Shown here in pieces: positions 8,937 to 17,040 of a stretch of DNA of 64,000 nt; position 1 is the stretch's first letter; each line of letters opens with the position of its first letter. Where the stretch lies: positions 992,001-1,056,000 of the forward strand of contig NZ_ML219773.1 of NCBI RefSeq assembly GCF_004765805.1, read 5' to 3'. Below the pieces are notes generated by a model, which saw nothing but the letters and a program-made list of their open reading frames with translations, was not told the DNA's origin and made no database searches. A program made the translations under genes and the position numbers. Source of the DNA: Halorussus halobius (GTDB taxonomy: Archaea; Halobacteriota; Halobacteria; Halobacteriales; Haladaptataceae).

Positions 8937-10007
8937 TCACGGAGCGACCGACTCGAGCGCGGTCGTCACGGCGCTCGCCGCGTCGCCCTCGCCGTACGGC
9001 TGTGGCCTGTCGGCCGGCAGGTCGAACGCCCCCGTCAGGGCCTCCCGGATGCGGTCGGGGTCGCTGCCGACCAGCACGTTCCAGCCGGCCTCGACGGTCT
9101 CGGTCCACTCGGTGGTGTCCCGGAGCGTCACGCACGGCGTGTCGAGGAAAAAGGCCTCCTTCTGGACGCCGCCCGAGTCGGTCGCGACGGCGCGCGCGTC
9201 GGCGACCAGCGCCACGAAGTCGACGTAGCCCGCGGGGTCGACGAGCGTCAGTTCCTCGGCGGCGTCCTCGTACAGCCCGTACTCGCGCATCGCGTCGGTG
9301 GTTCGCGGGTGGGCCGGGAACACCACCTCGTCGTCGACCGCCGCGAGCGCGTCGAGGATGCCCGCGAGCCGGTCGGGGTCGTCGGTGTTGTGCGCGCGGT
9401 GGACCGTCGCGAGGACGTACTCGCCGGCCGCGACCCCGAGGTCGGCCAGCATCGTCGAGCGGGTCGCGGCCCGGTCGCGGACCAGCAACACCGCGTCGTA
9501 CATCACGTCGCCGGTGACGAACACGCCGTCGGTAATCCCCTCCGCGCGGAGGTTCTCGGCCGCCGCCTCGCCGGGCGCGAGCAGGCAGTCGGCCGCGTGG
9601 TCGGTCAGCACGCGGTTGACCTCCTCGGGCATCCCGCGGTCGTCGCTCCGCAGCCCCGCCTCGACGTGGGCCAGCGGGATCTCGGTCTTCGAGGCGACGA
9701 TTCCGGCCGCCAGCGTGGAGTTGGTGTCGCCGTAGCACAGCACGAGGTCGGGGTCTTCGTCGGCGAGTCGGTCCTCGATGCCGGCGATCATCGCGGCGGT
9801 CTGCTCGCCGTGGGGCCCCGAGCCGACGCCGAGGTGGTGGTCGGGCTCGGGGATGCCCAACTCGTCGAAGAACACGTCCGACAGCGCCTCGTCGTAGTGC
9901 TGTCCGGTGTGGACCAACACCTCCTCGTGGTCGCGCCGGAGTCGGCGCGAGACCGGGTAGGCCTTGACGAACTGGGGGCGCGCGCCGACGACCGTGAGTA
10001 TCTTCAT
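8937..10007 (-). CDS. wecB: UDP-N-acetylglucosamine 2-epimerase (non-hydrolysing)
   Basis: 356 residues, full length. It interconverts UDP-GlcNAc and UDP-ManNAc for surface glycans. Motifs seen: N-terminal GARPQFVKAYPV, HVEAGLRS (residue ~115-122), the catalytic His region TVHRAHNTDDPDRL and DSGGVQKEAFFL near the C-terminus. It lies 70 nt downstream of the NAD-dependent sugar epimerase, in the same direction, so the pair may supply nucleotide sugars for S-layer N-glycosylation or exopolysaccharide; that role is inferred. Confidence 0.93.
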   Translation of the reverse strand: MKILTVVGARPQFVKAYPVSRRLRRDHEEVLVHTGQHYDEALSDVFFDELGIPEPDHHLGVGSGPHGEQTAAMIAGIEDRLADEDPDLVLCYGDTNSTLAAGIVASKTEIPLAHVEAGLRSDDRGMPEEVNRVLTDHAADCLLAPGEAAAENLRAEGITDGVFVTGDVMYDAVLLVRDRAATRSTMLADLGVAAGEYVLATVHRAHNTDDPDRLAGILDALAAVDDEVVFPAHPRTTDAMREYGLYEDAAEELTLVDPAGYVDFVALVADARAVATDSGGVQKEAFFLDTPCVTLRDTTEWTETVEAGWNVLVGSDPDRIREALTGAFDLPADRPQPYGEGDAASAVTTALESVAP

Positions 10008-10077
10008 ACCGCGAGCGTCGACGCGACGGCGTTTCGTTATCCGGCTCGTACCCGGCGTCAGTCGGTGCCTACTCGAG

Positions 10078-11046
10078 TTACGCCAGGGGCTCCAGCCCGT
10101 GCTCCTCGCGGAGCGCGGCGACGTACGCGCGGAAGCCGGCTTCGAGGTCGTACTCGGGGTCGTAGCCGAGGTCCGCTTGGGCGTCGGTCATGTCGAGCTT
10201 CTGGGTCCACGGGAGTTCGCCCTCGTCGCTGACCTCGACGTCGGCGTCGGGCACGATGTCCCGGATGGTCTCGACCGCCTCGCGGATGGACGCGACCTCG
10301 CCCCGGACGTTGTAGATGCGCTGGCTCAGGTCCTCCTCGGGGGCGAACGCGGCCTTGCGGAACGCCTGGGCCACGTCCTCGACGTACTGCCAGTCGATGA
10401 CCTGGTCGCCGTACTCCACCGAGAACGACTCGCCGACGGCGGGCTTCTCGACGATGTTGGCGAGGAACGCCGACCCGCCGGTCTCCCGGTAGGGGCCGTA
10501 CGCGACCGTGGGCCGGAGGCCGACGTGGCTCAGGTCGTGGTCCTCGAAGTAGACCTTCGCCTGGTGCTCGTTGTACTCCTTGGTCGCGCCGTACAGCGTG
10601 TCGGGGTAGACCAGGTCCTCCTCGTCGACCCACTCGGAGTCGTAGTTTGCCGGCGGGGCGTACACCGCCGCCGAGGAGGCCCACGCCACGCGCTCGACCT
10701 GGTCGTCGAGGGTCCGGGCGGCCTCGAACACGTTGTTCGTGCCCATCACGTTGACCTCGGCCGCGCCGCGCGGGTTGTCGCGCGCGAGGTTGGTCAACAG
10801 CGCCGCGAGGTGGACCACGCGGGTCGCGCCCGACTCCTTTATCGCCCGGACGACGCTGGTCGGGTCGGTGATGTCGCCGCGAACGATGTCGACGTCGTCG
10901 GCGACGCCGAGCTTCGACAGGATGCGGTCGTCGGTCGAGAGGTCGTATGCGACCACGTCGTGACCCTGTTCGACGAAGCCCCGCGACACGTACGACCCGA
11001 TGAAGCCGGTGCCACCCGTGACCAGTACCGTCTCTGATTCGGCCAT
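10078..11046 (-). CDS. NAD-dependent epimerase/dehydratase, sugar-nucleotide type (SDR)
   Basis: 322 residues, extended SDR family. Rossmann motif VTGGTGFIGSYV lies at the N-terminus, the Ser of ASSAAVY and the catalytic pair in YGATKEYNE follow. Substrate may be a UDP-hexose; a GalE, uronate 4-epimerase or rhamnose-type activity cannot be separated by eye. The ATG at 11046 is chosen over an upstream ATG at 11103 because a CACTTTTTTCA box at about 11070-11080 would put transcription start close to it. Likely co-transcribed with wecB. Confidence 0.88.
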   Translation of the reverse strand: MAESETVLVTGGTGFIGSYVSRGFVEQGHDVVAYDLSTDDRILSKLGVADDVDIVRGDITDPTSVVRAIKESGATRVVHLAALLTNLARDNPRGAAEVNVMGTNNVFEAARTLDDQVERVAWASSAAVYAPPANYDSEWVDEEDLVYPDTLYGATKEYNEHQAKVYFEDHDLSHVGLRPTVAYGPYRETGGSAFLANIVEKPAVGESFSVEYGDQVIDWQYVEDVAQAFRKAAFAPEEDLSQRIYNVRGEVASIREAVETIRDIVPDADVEVSDEGELPWTQKLDMTDAQADLGYDPEYDLEAGFRAYVAALREEHGLEPLA

Positions 11047-11110
11047 CGTGGGTGTGTGGGTCCGGAACCGTGAAAAAAGTGTGTCACGCCGAATCGTCGC
11101 CACCGGAGAC

Positions 11111-11602
11111 TTACGATTCCCGAACCAGCAGGTACGCCAGCACCGCCGCCAGCGCCACCTCCGCGACGATGGCGAGGAACTCGACCGGACCGGCGAACAG
11201 GTGGTCGACGAACACGCTGACGAACGGCTCCTGGTGGGTGGTTCCCCGGCCGACGATGAATTGGGGTCGGTGCCCGCCCATGTGCCAGCCGAAGTAGCCC
11301 ACGACGTAGGTGGCCATCAGCGCGATGCCCCCGGCGTACAGCGGCCGGCGGTAGCGCCCCTGGGCGGCCACCACGAGTCCCGCGAACAGCGCGAGTCCCG
11401 AGACGACGAACAGCGGCCACCGCAGGTCCCGGGGAATCAGGAAGCCGGCGTTCGCCCACCGGAACCAGTTGAACAGCCCCATCGAGAGGTGGACGACCGC
11501 GACCGCGACCGCGAGGTGGGCCGCGACCAGCGCGACCGGCGAGGGGAAGTCCGATTCCAGCGGCCCGGCCGGGGCGTCGCCCGACGCGTTCTGGGAGTCC
11601 AT
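11111..11602 (-). CDS. Membrane protein, unknown function
   Basis: 163 residues. Four to five hydrophobic helices are visible (about 23-45, 61-81, 88-106, 131-158). Two conserved-looking loops carry GWHMGGHRPQFIVG and FNWFRWANAGFLIPRDL. The protein starts with an acidic, Ser/Pro-rich segment of 20 residues. I do not recognise the family; the pattern suggests a small integral membrane protein rather than a transporter with known motifs. It sits upstream of the sugar epimerase but has its own spacing. Confidence 0.75.
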   Translation of the reverse strand: MDSQNASGDAPAGPLESDFPSPVALVAAHLAVAVAVVHLSMGLFNWFRWANAGFLIPRDLRWPLFVVSGLALFAGLVVAAQGRYRRPLYAGGIALMATYVVGYFGWHMGGHRPQFIVGRGTTHQEPFVSVFVDHLFAGPVEFLAIVAEVALAAVLAYLLVRES

Positions 11603-11697
11603 ACTGGGGATTCGGGACGACCGCTTCAAGGGTGTCACGGTTCGCTCCGCGACGGTGACGGTCGCGAACGCACCGACGCCGAGCCGCGACGCCGGCG

Positions 11698-12774
11698 TCA
11701 GGGCGTGGTCAGCGAGGCCACGAGGTCGCGGAACCGTTCGCCGTCGAGGTGTCGCGACGCGCCGGCCCACGCGGCGTATCTGGTGCCCCGCTCCGACCAG
11801 ACGGCCTCCCACGCGCCCCGGGACTCCGAGAGCGCGGCGTAGTGGACGGTCGTCCCGCGCAGGTCGACCGCCCGGCGCGTCTCGGCCGGCTGGTCGGCGG
11901 GCTCGGGCGGGAGGTCGGGCGCGAGCCGGCTCCCCTCGGCGGCCGCCACCAGCCAGAGGTGATCGCTCCCGCTCGCCCGGTTCCGGAAGACGGTCTCGAC
12001 CGCGTCGTCGTCCGGGAACGCGAGTGCCGAGTCGAGCAGGAATCGTTCGCCGGGCGGCACGAGCGCGGGCACGGGCGACCCCTCCGCGAGCGCGAGCAGC
12101 GAGAGCGACAGGTTCTCCCCGTAGGGGTGCTCGGGCGCGTAGTCCCACAGCCCGTGCGGGACGACCGGCGGGCGACACCTGTAGCGGGGCCAGTAGGCGA
12201 GCCGGTGGAACGGGACCGCTCGCACCCGACCCGCACCCTCCGGGTCGGCCGGCGCGAGGTCGTCGAGGAGCCGGGTCAGCTCCGCGTCGTCGAACGCGCC
12301 GGCCAGCACCGAGAGTTCGACCTGCGTGCGCTCGCGCTGGACGCAGGCCCCGCGCCGGTCCTCGTAGTCGGTGCCCAACCAGCCCACCGCGTCGCCGCAG
12401 TCGAAGGCGGTCGGCTCGGGCGTGCCCCACAGCGGCGCGACGCTGGCGGCCGGCGGTGCCCAGTCGTAGAGGAACTGCTTGAGCCGGAGCCGACGCCCCT
12501 CGCCCGCGACGACGACCCGGACCGTGCAGGGGTTGCCCTCGCTGTGTGGCGTCTGGTCGACGTCGTCGGCGCTCACGTCCGGGGGCCGGCCCGGCGGGCG
12601 CTCGGGACGTCGCGTGACCGTCCTCACGCGGCAGTCCTCGGGGAGCCACCCGGGTTCGAAGACGACGAAGTTGACCGCGTCCTGCGCGTCGGCACACGTC
12701 GTCTCGCGGGGCGGCACGGCGTCGGCGGCGTCGGTCAGCGCGGCGTCCGGGTCGGCGGTCCGCCAGACCGTCAT
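11698..12774 (-). CDS. Conserved-looking haloarchaeal protein, unknown function
   Basis: 358 residues, soluble and acidic. The segment VNFVVFEPGWLPEDCRVRTVTRRPERPP near residue 35-62 recalls the small strand-rich domain of DUF4367-like proteins, where a Pro-Leu-Pro step is followed by strands, but I cannot assign it. A later part has DRRGACVQRERTQVELSVL and HYAALSESRGAWEAVWSERGTRY, both strand-like. No transmembrane helix or metal motif is visible. The start at 12774 is the first ATG with haloarchaeal amino acid usage; upstream codons in this frame turn Arg/Pro-rich. Confidence 0.65.
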   Translation of the reverse strand: MTVWRTADPDAALTDAADAVPPRETTCADAQDAVNFVVFEPGWLPEDCRVRTVTRRPERPPGRPPDVSADDVDQTPHSEGNPCTVRVVVAGEGRRLRLKQFLYDWAPPAASVAPLWGTPEPTAFDCGDAVGWLGTDYEDRRGACVQRERTQVELSVLAGAFDDAELTRLLDDLAPADPEGAGRVRAVPFHRLAYWPRYRCRPPVVPHGLWDYAPEHPYGENLSLSLLALAEGSPVPALVPPGERFLLDSALAFPDDDAVETVFRNRASGSDHLWLVAAAEGSRLAPDLPPEPADQPAETRRAVDLRGTTVHYAALSESRGAWEAVWSERGTRYAAWAGASRHLDGERFRDLVASLTTP

Positions 12775-13088
12775 CGGCCGCTCCCGTCGCCCGGTCCCAG
12801 CCCGAAACCGGATTCCGGGCCGCGAGGCAGGTGCGCGCCCGGCCGCCGTTGTCGGTCGCGCCGGGTCCGGGCGTTCCGACGCCCGGCCGGTTCGACCCCG
12901 CTGTTCGGTCGGCTCGTGGAGCCGCTCGCCAGACGTGTCGTCATGAAAATCTGTTCGGATGGCTGCAACTAAAACGTTCGCTAAAACTAGTTTATGTACT
13001 ATCGTTTTCACGTGGTCGAGGAGCCCCGCGAGGACCGCGTCGCCGCGACCGACGGGAACTTTATGCGGTCGCCGAAAACCGGTGGGGC
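12775..13088. other. 314-nt divergent intergenic region
   Basis: Between the unknown gene (minus) and the MFS gene (plus). The first ~170 nt are G+C-rich without a credible gene: the open frames there give Arg/Pro/Gly-rich products. From 12950 to 13015 the base content shifts to A/T and holds a palindrome and box-like sequences, listed separately. A TTTATG box at 13059-13064 precedes the MFS GTG start by about 28 nt. Confidence 0.7.
12971..13008. promoter_or_regulatory. Candidate operator with perfect 10-bp palindrome
   Basis: AAACTAGTTT at 12984-12993 is a perfect palindrome. It is bracketed by AAAACG (12971-12976) and its complement CGTTTT (13003-13008), making a 38-nt imperfect dyad in an otherwise G+C-rich gap. 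It lies between two divergent genes. Whether it binds a regulator is inference. Confidence 0.35.
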
Positions 13089-14294
13089 GTGACCGACGAC
13101 TCGTCGCTCTCCGGGCTGTCCCGTCGCCGCACGGTCGGGCTGGTCGGAGGTCTGTTCGTGCTCTCGGCGGCCGCCGGCGCGTACGAGATAGCGCCGGCGA
13201 GCGTCCTGCCGCTGATCCGGGACTCGCTTGGCGTGGGCGAGACGGCGGCCGGGTGGCTGGTGAGCGTGATGTACGCGACCGCCGTGGTCGCCAGCGTTCC
13301 CGTGGGCGTCGCGCTCGACCGGCTCCCGGTCCGGCCGGTCGTCGCGGGCGCGGCCGGCGCGTTGCTGGTGGCCGGTGCGTGGGGCTGGGTCGCGGCGGTG
13401 GCGGGCGCGTACTGGTGGCTGGTCGCCTCCCGGGTCGTGGGCGGCTTCTCGTACGTCGTCTTCTGGAACGCGGGCGCGAACCTCGTCGGGCGGTCGGTCG
13501 GTCCCCGCCACCGCGCGACCGCGGTCGGCGTCTTCACCGCGAGCGCGCCGGTCGGGTTCGCGCTCGGCCAGTTCGGCAGCCCGCTCGTCGCGAACCGGTA
13601 CGGCTGGCCCGCCGCGTTCCCGGCGTTCACGGCGCTGGCGGCCGTCGGCGTCGCGGTGTTCCTGTTCGCGACCCGGGGCCGGAGCCTCGCGGTCGAGGCC
13701 GGCGCGCCCGACCGCGCGGCGTTCCGGCGGCTGTTCGCCAACCGCGCGGCGTGGACGCTCTCGCTCCTGAGCTTTCTGGCGTTCTCGCTGTACCTGTTTC
13801 TCAACAGCTGGTTGCCGAGCTACCTGACCGACCAGCTCGGGGTCTCGCTCGCGCTGGGCGGCGCGCTGACCGCGCTGTTCCCCGCGATGGGCGTGCTCTC
13901 GCGGACCGGCGGCGGGGTGCTCTCCGACCGGCTGTTCGGCGGCGCGCGCCGGCCGGTCGTCGTGGTGTCGTTCGCGGCGACCGCGCCCGCAGTCGGGGGG
14001 TTCGTGGCGTTCACCGACGTCCCGGTCGTGGTCGGGCTGCTCGTCGTCGCGGGCTTTTCGGTCCAGCTCGCCATCGGCCTGCTGTACACCTACCTCTCGG
14101 AGGTCGTCGAGCCGGCGGTCCGGGGGACGGCGGTGTCGCTGATGACCAGCGTCGGGCTGTTCGGCGCGTTCGCCGCTCCCCTCGTCGGCGGCGAGGTCAT
14201 CGGACGGGCGGGCTACCGGCCGGCGTTCGTGCTGGCGACCGCCGTCGCGCTCGCGGGAATCGCGCTAGCGTGGTACGCGCCCGAGGCGGCGTAG
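13089..14294 (+). CDS. MFS transporter
   Basis: 401 residues with about 12 transmembrane helices. After a short polar N-terminus comes FVLSAAAGAYEIAPASVLPLIRDSLGVGETAAGWLVSVMY, typical of major facilitator proteins; the loop 2-3 signature is VGVALDRLPVRPV, and GGVLSDRLFGGARRP repeats it in the second half. Resembles CynX/NarK-like branches; substrate unknown. Start is GTG 13089, because TTTATG at 13059-13064 sits ~28 nt upstream, as expected for a leaderless transcript, and upstream in-frame residues are not membrane-like. Confidence 0.85.
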   Translation: MTDDSSLSGLSRRRTVGLVGGLFVLSAAAGAYEIAPASVLPLIRDSLGVGETAAGWLVSVMYATAVVASVPVGVALDRLPVRPVVAGAAGALLVAGAWGWVAAVAGAYWWLVASRVVGGFSYVVFWNAGANLVGRSVGPRHRATAVGVFTASAPVGFALGQFGSPLVANRYGWPAAFPAFTALAAVGVAVFLFATRGRSLAVEAGAPDRAAFRRLFANRAAWTLSLLSFLAFSLYLFLNSWLPSYLTDQLGVSLALGGALTALFPAMGVLSRTGGGVLSDRLFGGARRPVVVVSFAATAPAVGGFVAFTDVPVVVGLLVVAGFSVQLAIGLLYTYLSEVVEPAVRGTAVSLMTSVGLFGAFAAPLVGGEVIGRAGYRPAFVLATAVALAGIALAWYAPEAA

Positions 14295-14403
14295 CGCGCG
14301 AAACTGGCCGCGAAGCGACGAGGAGAGAAGATTTATGTGGATTATCGAATATCCCCCGGACATGCTCCGCCCCTCCCCGCCGTCCCGCACCGTCCTCCCC
14401 GCC

Positions 14404-14411
14404 GGAGGTGA
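14404..14411 (+). promoter_or_regulatory. Strong Shine-Dalgarno before M48 protease GTG start
   Basis: GGAGGTGA ends 6 nt before GTG 14418 and decides the start. A TTTATG box at about 14333 and an ATG at 14361 mean the transcript probably has a leader of 60-80 nt, unlike the leaderless neighbours. Confidence 0.6.
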
Positions 14412-14417
14412 CTCCCG

Positions 14418-15449
14418 GTGAACTGGGAGTCCGACGCGAGCCTGCGTGTCCGGATGGTACTCACGTTGGCGTTCGTCGTGATTCTGCCCTTCGCGTTCGC
14501 GTACACCCTGCTGTACCTGCTGAACACGGTCGGACTCGACCTGCTGGAGATGCTCACCGGCGACCCGTGGAACGGCGAGTTCTACGTCCACCCCGGCCTG
14601 CTGGCGGCCGGGGTCGGGGTCGGCTTCCTCGCGCAGTTCGCCCTGGGCAAGCGGATGGCGCTCCGGTCGGCCGGCGCGCGCGAGGTCGATTCCGGCGAGT
14701 ATCCCGAGCTTCACGCCACGGTCACTCGACTCGCCGCGCAGGTCGACCTGCCCGCGCCCGCCGTGGCGGTGAGTTCGAGCGCGGTCCCGAACGCGTTCAC
14801 CGTGGGTCGGTCGCCCGACAGCGCCACGATAGTCGTGACCGAGGGACTGGTCGACCGCCTCGACGACGCCCAACTGGAGGCCGTCCTCGCGCACGAACTC
14901 GCCCACGTCAAGAACCGCGACGTGGCGGTGATGACGCTGGCGTACTTCCTGCCGTCGCTGACCTACTTCGTGGCGATGGCGGCCTACGTCGTGTTACAGG
15001 GCGTGTTCCACGTCTTCGGGAGCTTCCGGCACGTCGACGACGACGGCGCGAAGGGACTGGCGGTCGCCGTCGTCGTCCTCGTCGTGAGCGCGGTTCTCAC
15101 CCTGGCGGTGTCCGCGGCCTTCTGGGTCGGGAGCTTCCTGTTCTTCCGGCTGCTGGCGCGCTACCGGGAGTACACCGCCGACCGGGGCGCGGTCGCGCTG
15201 ACCGGCGACCCCGGCGCGCTCGCGACCGCGCTCCGGACGCTCGACGAGACCATGGCCGACCTGCCCGACGACGACCTCCGCGAGCAGGACGGCGGGCTCG
15301 AAGCCCTCTACGTCGCGCCCATCGACGCGCCCCAGTTCGGCGACGACCGCGAACTCCTCAGCCGGGACCTGTTCCCCGAGACCCATCCGCCGACCGACGA
15401 GCGCATCGACCGGCTCCGCGAGATGGACGCCGAACTCGAATCCCGATGA
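14418..15449 (+). CDS. M48 family zinc metalloprotease, HtpX-like
   Basis: 343 residues. Two N-terminal helices (about 12-38 and 60-78), zinc motif HELAH at 159-163 (catalytic Glu160), two further helices (about 175-195 and 210-245) and the third zinc ligand Glu in the REYTADRGAV segment. This is the HtpX layout: a membrane protease for quality control of membrane proteins, often heat-induced. The GTG start is set by the GGAGGTGA at 14404-14411. The stop overlaps the next gene's ATG by 4 nt, suggesting coupling to the PQQ-like lipoprotein. Confidence 0.88.
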   Translation: MNWESDASLRVRMVLTLAFVVILPFAFAYTLLYLLNTVGLDLLEMLTGDPWNGEFYVHPGLLAAGVGVGFLAQFALGKRMALRSAGAREVDSGEYPELHATVTRLAAQVDLPAPAVAVSSSAVPNAFTVGRSPDSATIVVTEGLVDRLDDAQLEAVLAHELAHVKNRDVAVMTLAYFLPSLTYFVAMAAYVVLQGVFHVFGSFRHVDDDGAKGLAVAVVVLVVSAVLTLAVSAAFWVGSFLFFRLLARYREYTADRGAVALTGDPGALATALRTLDETMADLPDDDLREQDGGLEALYVAPIDAPQFGDDRELLSRDLFPETHPPTDERIDRLREMDAELESR

Positions 15450-16579
15450 CCGGGGACCGAACGCGGACCGACCGAACGACGACCGTCCTCTCGCGCCGGG
15501 GCCTGCTCGCGCTCGCGACCGCAGGTCTGGCCGGCCTCGCGGGCTGTGGCTATCGGCCGGGCGGCGGCGACGTCCGGTGGGAGATAGAGACGGGGACCGG
15601 CCCCTACAGCCCAGACGACCTGCTGGTCGTCGGCGACCGGCTCGTCACGGTGAACCGGTCGCGACGCGGGTTCGACTTCGAGGCCGAAACGTGGGGCGAG
15701 TCGGCCGAGATAGCGGCCTACGACGCCGCCACCGGCCGCGAGCGGTGGGCGGCGAGTGCGCCACCCTGCGGTCGGCCGGCGGTCGGCGACGACTCGCTGT
15801 ATCTGGGCCACGAGGACGGCGGGGTCACGGCGCTCGACGCCGACGGGTCGACCCGCTGGCAGGGGTCGGTCGAGGGCTTCCCGCGCCGGCTCGCGGCGGC
15901 CGGCGACCGACTCTACGCGCTGACCGACGCCGACGACCTCGTCGCGCTCGCGGCGACCGAGAGCCCAGCGGCGTCCGCGGGCGACCGGCTCTGGCGGGCC
16001 TCGGTCGCCGCCGAGACCACGAGCGCGCTGGCCGCGACCGCCGATGGGGTGGTCGTCCGCGACGCCGAGGCCGCCGGGACGACGGTCCGGTCGATTCGCC
16101 GGGACGGCGAGGGGCGCTGGTCGACGGAGGTGCCGGGCGCGCCCGGCGACGTCCGCCCGGTCGTCGCGGACGGGACGGTGTACGTCCCCGCGGGCGACCG
16201 GCTGACCGCGCTCGCACTCGGCGACGGGACGGAACGCTGGTCGCGCGAGGCGGGCCGGCTCCGGGGGTCGCCCGCGGTCGGCGACGGCGCGGTGTACTAC
16301 GTCGCCGACCGAACCCTCTCGGCGCGCGACGCCGAGGACGGGTCGGTGCTGTGGCAGTTCGACCCCTCGGACGGACGGGGATTCTCGGCCCCGCCGGCGG
16401 TCGCGGGCGAGCGCGTCTACGCGGCCGGGCGCGACACGCTGTACGCCCTGGCGGCCGCCGACGGGAGCGTCCGCTGGGCGGTCGAGGCCGATGGCGCGGA
16501 CGCGGCCCCGCTGGTGGTCGGCCGGACGGTCGCAGTCCCAGTCGAGGACGGCGTCGTCCGGGGCCACCGGCGAGCGTAG
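15446..16579 (+). CDS. PQQ-like beta-propeller lipoprotein (Tat export)
   Basis: 377 residues. The N-terminus holds a twin-arginine motif SRRGLLALA, a hydrophobic stretch and the lipobox LAGC (Cys at about residue 34), so it is probably exported folded and lipid-anchored. The rest consists of PQQ-enzyme-type repeats: AYDAATGRERWAASAP, ALDADGSTRWQGS, ALALGDGTERWSREAG, ARDAEDGSVLWQFD, ALAAADGSVRWAVE. Each ends in a Trp-docking strand. No quinoprotein active-site residues were identified, so a scaffold or binding role is likelier than dehydrogenase activity. Confidence 0.85.
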   Translation: MTGDRTRTDRTTTVLSRRGLLALATAGLAGLAGCGYRPGGGDVRWEIETGTGPYSPDDLLVVGDRLVTVNRSRRGFDFEAETWGESAEIAAYDAATGRERWAASAPPCGRPAVGDDSLYLGHEDGGVTALDADGSTRWQGSVEGFPRRLAAAGDRLYALTDADDLVALAATESPAASAGDRLWRASVAAETTSALAATADGVVVRDAEAAGTTVRSIRRDGEGRWSTEVPGAPGDVRPVVADGTVYVPAGDRLTALALGDGTERWSREAGRLRGSPAVGDGAVYYVADRTLSARDAEDGSVLWQFDPSDGRGFSAPPAVAGERVYAAGRDTLYALAAADGSVRWAVEADGADAAPLVVGRTVAVPVEDGVVRGHRRA

Positions 16580-16709
16580 TCCGGGGGTAGGTGGGCCCCG
16601 CTCGATTCGGTGGTGTTCTGAACGTTCGAGCGCAAGAATCGGGACGGAGACGGGCGAACCACCCGCCGATTGGAACAATCTTCTTTACGGATGGGTTCTT
16701 CCGCTACCC

Positions 16710-16907
16710 ATGGATTGGCTCGCCGCGTACAATGGCGTACTCGTCCGCGTGGGTCTGTATCTGTTCGTTTTCTGGCCGACGGTCGGATACTACGTCTATC
16801 GGGACGCCACGAAGCGGGAGCTGTCTGCACCGATGCTCCGGGGCGTCGCCTACGGCGTTTTCGGGATAGTCGGGCTGGTGGTGTACGTGGTTCGGAACGA
16901 GAACTAA
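16710..16907 (+). CDS. Small two-helix membrane protein, unknown function
   Basis: 65 residues. Helices at about 11-30 and 43-60, joined by the polar loop YRDATKRELSAPMLRG. Start ATG 16710 follows a TTTACGG box at 16685-16691 by about 20-25 nt. The layout is typical of small haloarchaeal membrane proteins with no assigned role. It is alone between the propeller lipoprotein and EF-1alpha. Confidence 0.65.
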   Translation: MDWLAAYNGVLVRVGLYLFVFWPTVGYYVYRDATKRELSAPMLRGVAYGVFGIVGLVVYVVRNEN

Positions 16908-17040
16908 CTCCGGGTTCCCGACGCGTCTCGGCAACTACTGGTCTCGAAGTTGTTAGTCGGGAACCGCCGAGGCCGGTCGCGTCTCCGTCGCCGGAAGGGC
17001 TTTTGGCGCTCCGGGCCGACTGGTACTCTGGTGGGGAACC

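Noticed and set aside
12771-12968. 65-codon minus-strand frame ending in ATGA overlap with the unknown gene
   Set aside because: Coupling-like overlap is attractive, but the product is Arg/Gly/Pro-rich and resembles out-of-frame translation of G+C-rich DNA.
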